Notes: a model not told the origin generated them from the sequence alone. Numbered from the stretch's first letter, positions 19,062 to 28,890 are shown. The stretch is DNA of 64,000 nt from Luteimonas viscosa (GCF_008244685.1 NZ_VTFT01000001.1:124001-188000); one strand, 5' to 3'. A program made the numbers and translations.

Positions 19062-19574
19062 TCAGTGATCCGGAAGTGGGACGTCCGCCCTGGGTGCGCG
19101 CCCCGAGCCGATGATCGCGACCGCACGCAGCTCGACCACCGCGCCCTCGGCCAGCAACGCCGACGTCCCGACCGCGCTCCACGCCGGATAGTGCGACGGG
19201 AAGTATTCGTGGTGGATCGGCCCGAACTTCGCGAACTCGGCCTGGAAGCCCTCGGCATCGGTCGGCCCGGTGTGGAAGCTGGTCAGCTCCACCACGTCCG
19301 CCAGGCTGCTGCCCGCCAGTTCCAGGTGCCGCTTGAGCGACTCGAACATCCGCCGCACCTTGTCTTCATACGTGCCCGGCCCCGCCGCCGGGATCCCCGA
19401 GACGATCACCATGTCCTTCACCTTGACGACCGGCGTGTAGTGCCACGCGTGGTACGCGCGTTCCGCACCGGGCGGCACGAGGTGCTCACGGGTCGGCACC
19501 TCGTCCCCGGCACGCGCGGATGCGGCGGAGGACAGGAGCACGGCCAGCAGGCACGCGTCGCGAAGCTTCCTCAT
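19062..19574 (-). CDS. RidA family protein with a signal peptide
   Basis: 170 residues. After a signal peptide (LLAVLLSSAASARA) comes a YjgF/RidA-type trimer domain: VKDMVIVSGIPAAGPG, LAGSSLADVVELTSFH and AWSAVGTSALLAEGAVVELRAVA. The canonical arginine that acts on enamine/imine intermediates would lie in VVELRAVA. RidA is normally cytoplasmic; an exported version suggests a different periplasmic role. Convergent with the M14 gene. Confidence 0.87.
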   Translation of the reverse strand: MRKLRDACLLAVLLSSAASARAGDEVPTREHLVPPGAERAYHAWHYTPVVKVKDMVIVSGIPAAGPGTYEDKVRRMFESLKRHLELAGSSLADVVELTSFHTGPTDAEGFQAEFAKFGPIHHEYFPSHYPAWSAVGTSALLAEGAVVELRAVAIIGSGRAPRADVPLPDH

Positions 19575-19879
19575 CACGCACTCCGGAGGTCGAGGGCCCC
19601 CATGCTGGCGAACGCCGGCACCCGCAGGCAAGCTGCCGTTGGTCATGGGCGATCCCTGTCGGGCCAGCGGCCCAGGGCCGGCACGGCGGGCTGCCCGGGC
19701 AAGGGCTGCCGCGCCCCCGCGCTTCGCGGGGGGCATACGCGCCACGGACCGGAATCCGCCCGGTCGATCCGGGTGCGCAGGCGCGTCGACCGGAAGGCCG
19801 ACCGTCCGTTCCAGCCCCCGCGCGCGGACCCTGTCATGCTGTTCGCGACCTGTTTTCCAGCGCAACCGCCTGCCGAACG

Positions 19880-20740
19880 ATGAATCCGACCCTGCCGCCG
19901 CTTGCGGATGTACTCGACCTGCTGCCCGATGCCGTCTGCGTGGTCGACGAGGACGGCCGCTACCTGTACGTGAGCGCCAGCTTCGAGCGCATCCTCGGCT
20001 ATCGCCCCGCGGAAGTGCTGGGCCGGCAGGCCTTCGAGTTCGTCCACCCGGAGGATCGCCAGGACACCATGCGCCAGGCCGCGGAGGTCACCGCCGGGGC
20101 GATCCAGCGCCACTTCCGCAACCGCTACGTGCACAAGCTCGGCCACGTGGTGGACATGCAATGGTCGGCCTGCTGGCATCCGGACCATCGCGTGCGCATC
20201 GGCGTGGGTCGCGAAGCCACCGAGTTGCGGCGCGTCGAAGAGGAACTGGAGCATCTCGCCAGCCACGACACGCTGACCGGGCTGCCCAACCGCCACCATC
20301 TGCAGCAGGCGCTGACGCGCGCGCTCTCGCATGCGCGTGCGACCGGTGACCGGCTCGCGCTGCTCTACGTGGACCTGGACGGCTTCAAGGCGGCCAACGA
20401 CCTGGGCGGCCACGACGCCGGCGACCGCCTGCTGCAGGACGTCGCCGGCCGGCTGAAGCAGGGCCTGCGACATGGCGACGTGGCGGCACGGGTGGGCGGC
20501 GACGAGTTCGTGGTGCTGCTGCCCGGATGCAGGGACGCCGCTGCCGCCCGCCGTGTCGCCGAGGGCCTGCGTGCCAGGCTGCGCCAGGTCGACCGCGTGG
20601 CGGAGCGTCCGTTCCAGCTCGATGCCAGCGTGGGCGTGGCCTGCTTTCCCGGCGATGGCGAGGATGCCGCCAGCCTGCTCGCCCACGCCGACCAGGCGAT
20701 GTATGCCGTCAAGCGCGGGCCACCGGACGGGGAACGATGA
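19880..20740 (+). CDS. PAS-GGDEF diguanylate cyclase
   Basis: 286 residues. PAS domain at 1-110 (LLPDAVCVVDEDGRYLYV, ILGYRPAEVLGR, FVHPEDR) and GGDEF domain at 120-280. The active-site motif ARVGGDEFVVLL is intact, and RHGD lies five residues before it, so the RxxD inhibitory site that senses product is present. It would make c-di-GMP from GTP. The ATG at 19880 gives a PAS domain right at the N-terminus; the frame continues upstream to 19520. It is convergent with the EAL-domain gene at 20831. Confidence 0.92.
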   Translation: MNPTLPPLADVLDLLPDAVCVVDEDGRYLYVSASFERILGYRPAEVLGRQAFEFVHPEDRQDTMRQAAEVTAGAIQRHFRNRYVHKLGHVVDMQWSACWHPDHRVRIGVGREATELRRVEEELEHLASHDTLTGLPNRHHLQQALTRALSHARATGDRLALLYVDLDGFKAANDLGGHDAGDRLLQDVAGRLKQGLRHGDVAARVGGDEFVVLLPGCRDAAAARRVAEGLRARLRQVDRVAERPFQLDASVGVACFPGDGEDAASLLAHADQAMYAVKRGPPDGER

Positions 20741-20830
20741 GCGCGACGGCGCGCCGCCTGCCCGGAGCGCGCGCGATCGGAGGCGGGCCCGCGGACATCG
20801 GGAAGGGCCGCGTGCCGGGCGCCGCCGGCG

Positions 20831-22795
20831 TTACGGAACCGGGCTGGCGTCCTGACCGTCGGGAGCCGGTTCCGGATCGGACGCAGGGCCCGCGGAAGCC
20901 GGTCGCGAACCGATCACGCCACACAGCGCCGGGTTCGGCAACGCCCTGCCGTAGAGCCAGCCCTGCATCCGGTGCACGCCCGCCGCCAGCAGCGCCGCCT
21001 GCTGCTCCGGCGTCTCCACGCCCTCGGCGATCACCTCGATGCCGAACGCCGCGGCGAGGTTGACGATCGCCTGGACGATGGCGCGGTCGCCCTTGTTCTC
21101 GAGCATGCCCTGCACGAAGCTGCCGTCGATCTTGAGCGCATCGACCGGCAGGCACTTGAGGTAGACCAGCGACGCATAGCCGGTGCCGAAGTCGTCGATC
21201 GCCACCTGCACGCCGGTCTCGCGCAGCGGCCGCAGCAGCTCGAGCGCGCGGTCGACGTCGCGCATCAGGGTGGTTTCGGTCAGTTCCAGGCTCAGGCGGG
21301 CCGGATCCAGCCCCGACGCATCGAGCGCCGCCCGCACATCCTCCACCAGGCCGGATTCGTCGAACTGGCGGGCCGAGACGTTCACCCGCACCGTGACCTC
21401 GTGTCCGTCGGCGTTGCGCGGCCATGCCACGGCGTCCAGGCAGGCCTGGCGCAACACCCAGCGTCCGACGTCCAGCATCAGCCGCGACGGCTCCAGCACG
21501 CCGATGAACTCGCCCGCGACCCGCAGTTCGCCGCCCACGCGCCAGCGCAGCAGCGACTCGGCCGCGACCCAGCGACCGCTGTGGGCGTCGAACTCGGGCT
21601 GGTAGTGCAGTTCGAACTCGCCATTGGCGAAGCCATCGCGCAATGCGCGTTCCAGGCGCAAGCCTTCCACCAGCGCCGCGTGGTGCTCCGCGTCGTACAT
21701 CGCATAGCCGAACCGCCCCGCGGCGCGCGCCCGGGCGGCCGCTTCCTCGCCCTGCTGCAGCAGGGCGGGCGCGTCCAGCGCCGACCCGCGGTCGGCCACG
21801 GCGATGCCCACGGCCACGCCGGGATCGACGTCCGTATGCTGCCAGTCCATCGATTCGACCGTCGCCAGCACCGCTTCGGCCAGGCGGATGACGGAGCGCT
21901 TCGACGGATTCGCGCCGACCAGGAAGGTGAATCCATCCGAGCCTGTCCGCGCGAGCTCGGTGTCCGTGCCCATCAGCGAACGCAACTGCCGTGCGATGCG
22001 GCCCAGCACGTCGTCCACGGTCGGGGCGCCGGCCGACCAGGCGACGCCGCCGCTCACGTCCACCTGCACGTTCACCACCGCCAGCACTTGCTCCCGGCGC
22101 AGTGGCGTGGCCAGCAGGCGCTGCCGGATCAGCTCGGTGAGGTAGGCGCGGTTGGGCAGGCCGGTGGCGGCATCGTGCAGGCGCAGGTGTTCCACCTCGG
22201 CCTCGGCGCGGCGACGGCGCGCGATCTCGAACGCCATCGCCACGTAGTCGCCCATGCTGGCGGCGAACACGGTTTCCGCGCCGGACCAGTTGCGCACGCG
22301 CAGGATGCTCTCGTGGCAGATCACGCCCTGCAGCTCGCCGCCGACGAACGCCGGCGCCTCGAGCATCCCTTGGATGCGATGGCGCTGCAGGTAGTCGCGC
22401 AGGGCCAGGTGCGAGCGCGCCATCTCCGCGCCGTCGTCCATCTCGGCCACCTCGAGCACGCGCATGTCGTCGAGCGAGGCGAGGTAACCGTCGCCGTCCA
22501 GCGACAGCATCTCCAGCGGCTGTACTGGAAGGTGCGACCCCGAGATGGCATCGAAGGCATGCAGGCAGCGCAGCCGGCCGTCGGCGGCCTCGTAGTTCCA
22601 GACGCTGACGCGCTCGATCTGCAGCGCGTCCGCGGCGGTCTCGCAGATCGCCGCAATCGCCGTTCTGAACGTGCACTCCGGGCTCCATACCTGCCGCGTC
22701 AGCGCGACCAGCGCACGCGTGAAGCGTTCGCTGGCGGAGGCGTCGCCCGTCGAAGGTGCGGGAGGCAGGACAGTCCTGGACATCTGCAACGACAT
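20831..22795 (-). CDS. GAF-GGDEF(degenerate)-EAL cyclic-di-GMP phosphodiesterase
   Basis: About 654 residues: a GAF sensor (20-190), a GGDEF domain (200-370) and an EAL domain (380-630). The GGDEF motif is degenerate (ARTGSDGFTFL), so cyclase activity is unlikely; such domains often bind GTP to regulate the EAL part. EAL residues are intact: AAESLLRW, RVNVSARQF, LELTETTLM, DDFGTGYAS, KIDGSFV, IAEGVET and MQGWLYG. Starts at 22795 (MSLQMSRTVL) and 22783 are both possible. Convergent with the PAS-GGDEF cyclase 91 bp away. Confidence 0.92.
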   Translation of the reverse strand: MSLQMSRTVLPPAPSTGDASASERFTRALVALTRQVWSPECTFRTAIAAICETAADALQIERVSVWNYEAADGRLRCLHAFDAISGSHLPVQPLEMLSLDGDGYLASLDDMRVLEVAEMDDGAEMARSHLALRDYLQRHRIQGMLEAPAFVGGELQGVICHESILRVRNWSGAETVFAASMGDYVAMAFEIARRRRAEAEVEHLRLHDAATGLPNRAYLTELIRQRLLATPLRREQVLAVVNVQVDVSGGVAWSAGAPTVDDVLGRIARQLRSLMGTDTELARTGSDGFTFLVGANPSKRSVIRLAEAVLATVESMDWQHTDVDPGVAVGIAVADRGSALDAPALLQQGEEAAARARAAGRFGYAMYDAEHHAALVEGLRLERALRDGFANGEFELHYQPEFDAHSGRWVAAESLLRWRVGGELRVAGEFIGVLEPSRLMLDVGRWVLRQACLDAVAWPRNADGHEVTVRVNVSARQFDESGLVEDVRAALDASGLDPARLSLELTETTLMRDVDRALELLRPLRETGVQVAIDDFGTGYASLVYLKCLPVDALKIDGSFVQGMLENKGDRAIVQAIVNLAAAFGIEVIAEGVETPEQQAALLAAGVHRMQGWLYGRALPNPALCGVIGSRPASAGPASDPEPAPDGQDASPVP

Positions 22796-23220
22796 CACGA
22801 CACCTGTAGTCGAGGCGCGGCGGGCACCTCTCCACGACTGTGCCACGGCCTCCGACGCAGACCATACTCCGAATCACGACAAGCACGGTGACGGCCGGGC
22901 CTGCGGGCGGCCCTGACCGATGCGACGGCCTGCTCTCACCGCTCGGCCCGGTGTTGCATGGCCTCCGCGTTTCCATCGGGCCGGCCCTATGCCGCAGAAG
23001 CGTCGCGCGGCCCGGAAAGGCGCAGACGCGGACAAGGGCGGCACGTGCGCCCAGTCGGATCCCGCCCTGTCTGCAGGACATCCCGCATCACCCGGCCGGC
23101 ACGGTCCATCGCCTGCCCGCCGAGTGGCAGTTGATCACGGCTTGCAATCCCATGCCGCCCCGGTGCGGCCGCCTTTGCTGCTAGGCCCGGACTGCCCGCT
23201 CTCCGTGACCGGCCGGGATC
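22796..23220. other. Intergenic region without a recognised gene
   Basis: 425 bp between the GAF-EAL gene and the LytTR regulator. The longest frame (114 codons, forward) has no domain, no ribosome site of note and an amino-acid content typical of a G+C-rich noncoding frame. I see no repeat or clear hairpin. It presumably holds the promoter of the GAF-EAL gene. Confidence 0.5.
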
Positions 23221-24000
23221 TCAACCCTCGTGCCGCAGGGTCGCCAGCCGCAGGAACGTCTCGTGCTGGTAGCGGCTCATGCGCAACTGCTGCCCGTTGT
23301 CCATCGTTACCACGTGGTGGCCGTTGAACCAGGGGTCGATCGCGCGGATCCGGTCGATGTTGACGATCGCCGAACGGTGCACCCGCGCGAACCGGGCCGG
23401 ATCCAGGCGCGTGGCCAGCGTCGCCATGGTCTCGCGCAGTTCGTGCACCTTGCCGCGGGCGTGGAGCTGCACGACATTGCGGTTGGCGCGGATCCAGACG
23501 ATGTCCTCCACGTCGAGCAGCAACACGCGCTCGTCCTCGCGCACCGGGATGCGGCGCAGGTACCGGTCGCGCTGGCGCAGGTCCTGCAGCGCCTGCGCGA
23601 TGCGCGCGGCCTGGTCTGCGTCGTTGCCCCGCGCCGCGGACAGCCGGGCCTTCACCCGTCGCAATGCGTCGGCGAACCGCTCGCGTGCGAACGGCTTGAC
23701 CAGGTAGTCCACCGCATTGGCATCGAACGCGCGCACTGCGAACTGCTCGTAGGCGGTGACGAACACGGTGGCCGGCATCCGCGCGGCGCCGATGGTCGCC
23801 ACCACATCGAGTCCGGTGATGGCGGGCATCTGGATGTCGAGGAACACCAGGTCCGGCGACCCGCTCCGGATCGCCTCGACCGCGGACACGCCATCGCCGC
23901 ATTCGCCCGCCAGCTCGATGTCGGTGTCCTCGCGCAGCAGGCGCACGATCGCGTGCCGCGCGATCGGCTCGTCGTCCACCACCAGGGCGGAGATCTTCAT
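23221..24000 (-). CDS. LytTR family response regulator
   Basis: 259 residues. Receiver domain at 1-120: acidic pocket VVDDEP (residues 8-12), phosphoacceptor Asp at about residue 55 in FLDIQMPA, conserved Thr/Lys in VTAYEQF and YLVKPF. The LytTR DNA-binding domain follows from about 150: VWIRANRNVVQLHARGK and FARVHRSAIVNIDRI. It is translated with the histidine kinase (4-bp overlap), which is encoded first. LytTR systems commonly control secretion, autolysis or virulence genes; the target is unknown. Confidence 0.93.
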   Translation of the reverse strand: MKISALVVDDEPIARHAIVRLLREDTDIELAGECGDGVSAVEAIRSGSPDLVFLDIQMPAITGLDVVATIGAARMPATVFVTAYEQFAVRAFDANAVDYLVKPFARERFADALRRVKARLSAARGNDADQAARIAQALQDLRQRDRYLRRIPVREDERVLLLDVEDIVWIRANRNVVQLHARGKVHELRETMATLATRLDPARFARVHRSAIVNIDRIRAIDPWFNGHHVVTMDNGQQLRMSRYQHETFLRLATLRHEG

Positions 24001-25109
24001 GCCGGCGCCACTTCCGGCGCGTCCTGCGGATCGTCGAGCGGGCGGAACGGCAGGCGGATGCGGCAGGCCACGCCCTGCGGCCAGGTCGTGTCCAGGCGCA
24101 CGTGCGCCGCGTCGCCATAGAGCTCCCGCAAACGCAGGCGCGTGTTCGACAGGCCGATGCCACGTCCTGAAGGCGAATCGCCCTTGCCTTCGAGCGAGCT
24201 GTTGCGGTTGCGCACCTCCAGGCAGAGGCTGTCGCCCTCGCGCCGGCTCTCGATCTCGATGCAATCCGCGCCGATGCGTTCTCCGATGCCGTGGCGGATG
24301 GCGTTCTCGACGAGCGGCTGCAGGATCAGGCTGGGCACCGCGCATTCCATCGTGTCTGGCGCGATGTAGATCCGCGTGGTCAGGCGGTCCTTGAAGCGCA
24401 CCCGCTGGATGCCGAGATACAGGTCCAGCAGCACCAGTTCCTGGCGCAGGCTCACCTCCTGCCCGTCGTAATCCTCGAGGAACGCGCGCAGCAGATCGCT
24501 CAGTCGCAGCAGCATGTCCTCCGCCGACGTCACGTCCTCGGACAGCAGCGTGGAGATCGCGTGGAGCGTGTTGAACAGGAAGTGCGGCTGCAACTGGGTG
24601 CGCAGCACCCGCAGGCGCGACTGCGCCAGTTCCGCTGCCAGGCGGCTCGCCTCCAGCTCGCGCCGGCTCTGCTCGGCGCGGAAATGCAGCGCCTGCCGGA
24701 TCGCCAGCAGCGCCCAGTACGTCAGCATGCCGGTGGCAGCGTGCTTGCTTGCAAACTGGCGGAACTGTTCCCCGAACCCGCTGGGTTCGAACCAGGTGGA
24801 CGCCAGCGCGCCCATCACCAGCGCCAGCACCGTCACCCCGATGCTCGCGGCGGCGTGCGTCGCCAGCGCCCGCAGTCGCCCTGGCCCCTGGATCGGATGC
24901 CGCCCGGCGATCCGGAACACGAGCGGCGCGAGCGCGGCCCAAGGCAGCCACTGGATCAGCGCCCAGCGCAGGTAGGTCGGCGGCGGCCAGAGGTTGCCGG
25001 CGAGCGCATCGTGCACGACGCCCTGCACGGCGAACACGAACGCCACCAGGGTCCACAGGCCGAGGTAACGATACAGGCCGATTTCGCTAGTGCCGAGCCG
25101 GACCTTCAT
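23997..25109 (-). CDS. Sensor histidine kinase (LytS/HPK8-type)
   Basis: 370 residues. Four hydrophobic segments in the first 160 residues (starting near YRYLGLWTLVAFVFAV), then the HPK8 signature QLQPHFLFNTLHAIST with the phosphoacceptor His, LQPLVENAIRHG (N box) and SGRGIGLSNTRLRL (G box). It has no extracellular sensor domain, as is usual for this group. The ATG at 25109 (MKVRLGTSEIGLYR) is preferred over an upstream start at 25157. First gene of an operon with the LytTR regulator. Confidence 0.93.
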   Translation of the reverse strand: MKVRLGTSEIGLYRYLGLWTLVAFVFAVQGVVHDALAGNLWPPPTYLRWALIQWLPWAALAPLVFRIAGRHPIQGPGRLRALATHAAASIGVTVLALVMGALASTWFEPSGFGEQFRQFASKHAATGMLTYWALLAIRQALHFRAEQSRRELEASRLAAELAQSRLRVLRTQLQPHFLFNTLHAISTLLSEDVTSAEDMLLRLSDLLRAFLEDYDGQEVSLRQELVLLDLYLGIQRVRFKDRLTTRIYIAPDTMECAVPSLILQPLVENAIRHGIGERIGADCIEIESRREGDSLCLEVRNRNSSLEGKGDSPSGRGIGLSNTRLRLRELYGDAAHVRLDTTWPQGVACRIRLPFRPLDDPQDAPEVAPA

Positions 25110-25317
25110 CGCGCGCCTGCCGTGGGGAACGCCCGCATCGTATGCGTATCGCCGCACCCCGCAAAGCGTCGCGGCACGTCCGCTACGACTCGCGCGCCCG
25201 CCACGACGATTCGTCCCGAACCGCTATCCCGGAGGCCCGCGACCGCGCCTGATGCGGGTGCCGGCGCACACGCGCTCGACCGTTCGCGCCCGCCCGACCC
25301 GCATCCGGAGAAGCACC

Positions 25318-25683
25318 ATGCCGTTCAAGCACGCCATCGCCCTGGCCGCCCTGCTCGTTGCCTCCGCCGCCGAGGCGAACGCCGGGCGCGGCAGCGGCCA
25401 TTACTTTTCGCTGTTCAACGCCACCCACGACAGCGTGACCGCGTTGTCCGTTGCCCGCTCGGGCGACGGCGACTTCCGCCCGGTCGACATCGGCGCGCCG
25501 CTGCGCGGCGGCAATACCGCGACCACCATCTGGCTGGACACCGCCGACGGCGGCTGCCGGCAGGACCTGCGCGTCGAGTTCCACGATGGTCGTACCCTGC
25601 TCTACCGCGACATCGACGTGTGCCGCAACCGCCAGCTACGCCTGAGGCCACAGGACGGCCGCGCCGGAGACGATGTCCGATAG
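25318..25683 (+). CDS. Small secreted hypothetical protein
   Basis: 121 residues with a clear signal peptide (KHAIALAALLVASAAEANA). The mature part contains FSLFNATHDSVTALSVA and GCRQDLRVEFHDGRTLLYRD with two Cys residues, suggesting a small beta-rich domain with a disulfide. No known family recognised, although similar proteins appear to be common in this bacterial family. Divergent from the lytS operon; convergent with the hexosaminidase gene 72 bp away. Confidence 0.75.
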   Translation: MPFKHAIALAALLVASAAEANAGRGSGHYFSLFNATHDSVTALSVARSGDGDFRPVDIGAPLRGGNTATTIWLDTADGGCRQDLRVEFHDGRTLLYRDIDVCRNRQLRLRPQDGRAGDDVR

Positions 25684-25755
25684 CGGCACCGGCGCAGCGG
25701 CCGGAGCGTCACGAATCCGGTGGCGTCACGTTCCCGACGGGAAACCTCATCGCCT

Positions 25756-27273
25756 TCAGCGAGGCGCATCCCAGCCCAGGTCGGGTTCGGGGTGATAGCG
25801 GATCCCCATCGCGTCCAGGTGCGGCCGCAAGGCGCCCATGCGCTGGCGGAATCCGTGGTAGCCGCGTTGCCCGGCCGGGCTCCACGCCACTTCCGCGGTC
25901 GCGGCGAGACGCGGCCACAGCCGGTTGTCCGCGGCTGCATCGGTGTGCACCAGTTCCGTCCACAACGCGGCCTCGATACCGATCGCGGTCCTGAACGGGG
26001 CCGGGTCGAAAGCGTAGAGCCGCGCCAGCGGCACGCCCTCCTTGCGGCACCAGTCGTAGGTCTCGGGCTGGCCCGCGTAGTTGCCGTGATCGATGTAGAG
26101 ATACGAGCAGGGCGAGAGGATCAGCGGGTGTCCTTCCTCGACCGCCGCGGCGATGTCGTAGCGGTCGTTCCACAGTTGCAGCACGACGTCGGTATCGGTA
26201 TCGGCCACCGAGCCTTCCTCCCAGACGATGGCGGTGCGCCCCATCGCGTCCACCATCGCCGCCGCCCGGGCGACGAAGTCCGCATACAGCGGATGCTTGA
26301 TCTCGTCGCCACCGATATGGATCTCCTGCGAGGGAAAGATCGCCATCACTTCCTCCAGCACATGGCGGACGAAGGGATACACCACGTCGGGCTTGTCCAG
26401 GCACAGGACGCTGAAGCCCACCTCCCGGCCCGAGTACGGCGACAGGTTCTCCACGTCGTCGCAGGCCAGTTCGTTGTACGACGCCAGCGCGGCCTGCACA
26501 TGGCCCGGCACGTCGATCTCCGGGACGATGGTGATGCCGCGCGCCTGCGCGTAGGCCACCAGGTGCTTCAACTGCGCTTGTGTGTAATGGCCGCTGCGCC
26601 CGCCCTCGACCGCGCTGGCGCCACCGATCTGCGTCAGTTTCGGATAGCGCATGATCTCGATGCGCCAGCCCTGGTCGTCGGTCAGGTGCAGGTGCAGCCG
26701 ATTCAGTTTGAAGAAGGCCATCCGGTCGATGGTCTTCTCCAGGTACGCCACCGACAGGAAGCTCCTGGCCACGTCCAGCGAGAGGCCGCGCCAGCGATAC
26801 GCCGGCGCGTCGGCGATCACGATCCGCGGCAGGCGGTAGCGGGGCTGCGCTTGCGCCGGCAGCAGTTGTCGCAGGCTCTGCACAGCGTGCAGCAGGCCGG
26901 TATCGGTGCGGGCGCTCAGTTGGACGTCGTCGGCGACCACCAGTCGATAGCCTTCCTCGCCCGGGGCCGCGTCGTCCGACAGTCGCAACCCGATGCGCGT
27001 CGTCGCCGCATCGTCGGTGGCGATGCCCAGTCCCGCCAGCACTTCCTCCAGCGCGCGCCGCGCATTGGGCGCAGCCGCATCCACCTCCAGTCTCACCGGG
27101 CCCTGCAGCGGGAGCTCGCCAGGCTGGATCTCCATCGACTGCGGCGCAGGCACCAGGTTCAACGCCACCTCGGCGGGACGCGACGCGGCGGTGGATTGCG
27201 AGGTGCTGCAACCGATGGCTGCAGCGCTCAAGAGGCAGAAAAGCGTGGCCCCGAACCTGGCTGGAAGTTTCAT
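25756..27273 (-). CDS. Beta-N-acetylhexosaminidase lipoprotein (GH20)
   Basis: 505 residues. The N-terminal LLSAAAIGC is a lipobox, so the protein is probably anchored in the outer membrane. A GH20b domain (residues 40-160) precedes the catalytic TIM barrel: YRWRGLSLDVARSF, LNRLHLHLTDDQGW, IVPEIDVPGHVQA, and the catalytic Asp-Glu pair in IHIGGDEIKHP. It would release N-acetylglucosamine from chitooligosaccharides or glycans. Monocistronic. A strong call by length and motif order. Confidence 0.95.
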   Translation of the reverse strand: MKLPARFGATLFCLLSAAAIGCSTSQSTAASRPAEVALNLVPAPQSMEIQPGELPLQGPVRLEVDAAAPNARRALEEVLAGLGIATDDAATTRIGLRLSDDAAPGEEGYRLVVADDVQLSARTDTGLLHAVQSLRQLLPAQAQPRYRLPRIVIADAPAYRWRGLSLDVARSFLSVAYLEKTIDRMAFFKLNRLHLHLTDDQGWRIEIMRYPKLTQIGGASAVEGGRSGHYTQAQLKHLVAYAQARGITIVPEIDVPGHVQAALASYNELACDDVENLSPYSGREVGFSVLCLDKPDVVYPFVRHVLEEVMAIFPSQEIHIGGDEIKHPLYADFVARAAAMVDAMGRTAIVWEEGSVADTDTDVVLQLWNDRYDIAAAVEEGHPLILSPCSYLYIDHGNYAGQPETYDWCRKEGVPLARLYAFDPAPFRTAIGIEAALWTELVHTDAAADNRLWPRLAATAEVAWSPAGQRGYHGFRQRMGALRPHLDAMGIRYHPEPDLGWDAPR

Positions 27274-27354
27274 CTCGACGCGTCATCCATGCGGAACGGG
27301 ACCGGCATCACGGCCATGCGGCGGGCACGCGATCGCGTGCGACGGACGGGAAGT

Positions 27355-27666
27355 CTACCCTGCCGCCTGCGCGCGGCGGCGTCGTTCCGGCCTCGACCTC
27401 GTGCCACCGCGATGCCCGCAAGCGACGCCGGCGAAGGCTTCGATGGCCGTCATCGACGACCACAGGCTGAGCGTGACGATCTGCGACCGGTCCGCGTCGA
27501 GGTCCCTTTGCGCGATCGCCACGCCGAGACTGCCGGGCGTCCGCGCATGTTCGACCAGGCCCGTGCCGCGCACGTACCCGGCATACGTGTCACGCGACGG
27601 TCCGCGCTCTGCGCGCTGGAGCAGTTGCGGACCTTCGAGGACCGTCTGAAACGCTGCCGCGTCTAA
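27355..27666 (-). pseudogene. Decayed antibiotic-biosynthesis-monooxygenase-like gene
   Basis: A reverse frame without an ATG reads TGLVEHARTPGSLGVAIAQR, then QIVTLSLWSSMTAIEAFAG, which is the typical core of small dimeric ABM-type monooxygenases. After AFAG the frame loses sense, while the neighbouring frame gives SRWHEVEAG, like the normal end of this family. A short deletion or frameshift near 27420 would explain both. The 5' end also lacks a start. It looks like a gene remnant in a 600-bp gap between hexosaminidase and acyltransferase; the identification is tentative. Confidence 0.4.
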
Positions 27667-27876
27667 GCCGGTGCGGCTGGCTGTTCCTGGACACCAGCAG
27701 GAACGATCGCCGGCAATGGTGTGCGATGGACACCTGCGGAGCGGCCAGCAAGATGGCGCGTTACCGGGCCCGGAAGGCCTGAGCGGACGCGGATCGCCGG
27801 GGTCCGTCGACCAGGCTCGATCCGCCTGCCCTTCGCGGCAGTCTCTGCCCGGCCCTCCGGCCCTGCCCTTCCCGCC

Positions 27877-28755
27877 TCAGCCTCCCAGCAGACGCGCCAG
27901 GTCCGCATCCTTCTCCTGCCACAAGCCGTTCATCCATTGCTGGAAGCGGATGCGGAAGGCGCGGTCGTTCTGGTAGTCGCCTTGCAGCAGGTCGGCGGGG
28001 ATCGGGCGCTGGCGCACATGCACGTGCACGGCGGGAATACGGTTCGCCAGCAGGTCCACCATCGTCGGCCGTCCGTCCGGATAGGCGATGGTGACGTCGA
28101 GGATCGCGTGCAGGCCTTCGCCCATCGCGTCGAGCACGAATGCCACGCCGCCCGACTTGGGCTTGAGCAGGTGCCGGTACGGTGCGCCCTGCCTGGCGTG
28201 CTTGGCCGGGGTGAACCGCGTGCCCTCGACGAAGTTCATGATCGCCACCGGGATCTCGCGGAACTTCTCGCAGGCACGGCGGGTGGTTTCGATGTCGCGC
28301 CTGGCAAGCTCGGGTCGGCGCGCGACCTGCTTCGGCGTATGGCGGCCCATGAACGGAAAGTCCAGCGCCCACCACGCCAGCCCCAGCAGCGGCACCCAGA
28401 TCAGCTGCCGCTTGAGGAAGAAGCGCAGCAGCGGGATCCGCCGGTTGAACACCTTCTGCAATACCACGATATCCACCCAGCTCTGGTGGTTGGCCAGCAC
28501 GAGGTAGTGACCGTCGGCCTGCAGCGCCGCGTCCTCCTCCACGACGATGCGCGTGCGCAGGAAGCGGTCCGCCATCCAGCCGTTCGCCCCGATCCAGCTT
28601 TCCGCAAGGCCTGTGAGCACGGTATTGCTGGCCTTGCGCAGGCGGTCGAACGGCAACGCGGCCTTGACCAGCGCCACCAGCAGCAGCGGCACGACGTGCA
28701 GCACGGTGTTGGCCGCAAGCGCCAGGAAGATCAGCGTCACACGCAGTGGGAGCAT
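27877..28755 (-). CDS. Acyltransferase (PlsC/YihG-like)
   Basis: 292 residues. Membrane anchor near the N-terminus (LIFLALAANTVLHVVPLLLVALV), then acyltransferase motif I VLANHQSWVDIVVLQ (NHxxxxD), motif III FVEGTRFTP and ITIAYPDG. This is the YihG/lysophospholipid acyltransferase group, which transfers an acyl chain to a lysophospholipid in the inner membrane. Monocistronic, divergent from the NAD(P)-binding protein at 28891. Confidence 0.9.
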   Translation of the reverse strand: MLPLRVTLIFLALAANTVLHVVPLLLVALVKAALPFDRLRKASNTVLTGLAESWIGANGWMADRFLRTRIVVEEDAALQADGHYLVLANHQSWVDIVVLQKVFNRRIPLLRFFLKRQLIWVPLLGLAWWALDFPFMGRHTPKQVARRPELARRDIETTRRACEKFREIPVAIMNFVEGTRFTPAKHARQGAPYRHLLKPKSGGVAFVLDAMGEGLHAILDVTIAYPDGRPTMVDLLANRIPAVHVHVRQRPIPADLLQGDYQNDRAFRIRFQQWMNGLWQEKDADLARLLGG

Positions 28756-28890
28756 GGGCAAGCGGAAGCCGCGGCGGGATGCCCATTGTCGCGGAAATCG
28801 GGGCCGGATCCTCGTCGTCCCGCTCGGGCTTCGCAGTCTCCACACCGGCAGGTGGCTAGACTCGAATCCCCCGCTCCGATCGAGGCTCGC

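Noticed and set aside
17275..19182. Long reverse open frame (635 codons) over the M14 gene
   Set aside because: It is the antisense shadow of a clear forward peptidase; the protein is low in hydrophobic pattern and has no domain.
22840..23184. 114-codon forward frame in the gap before the LytTR gene
   Set aside because: Composition typical of a noncoding frame, no domain and no start context.
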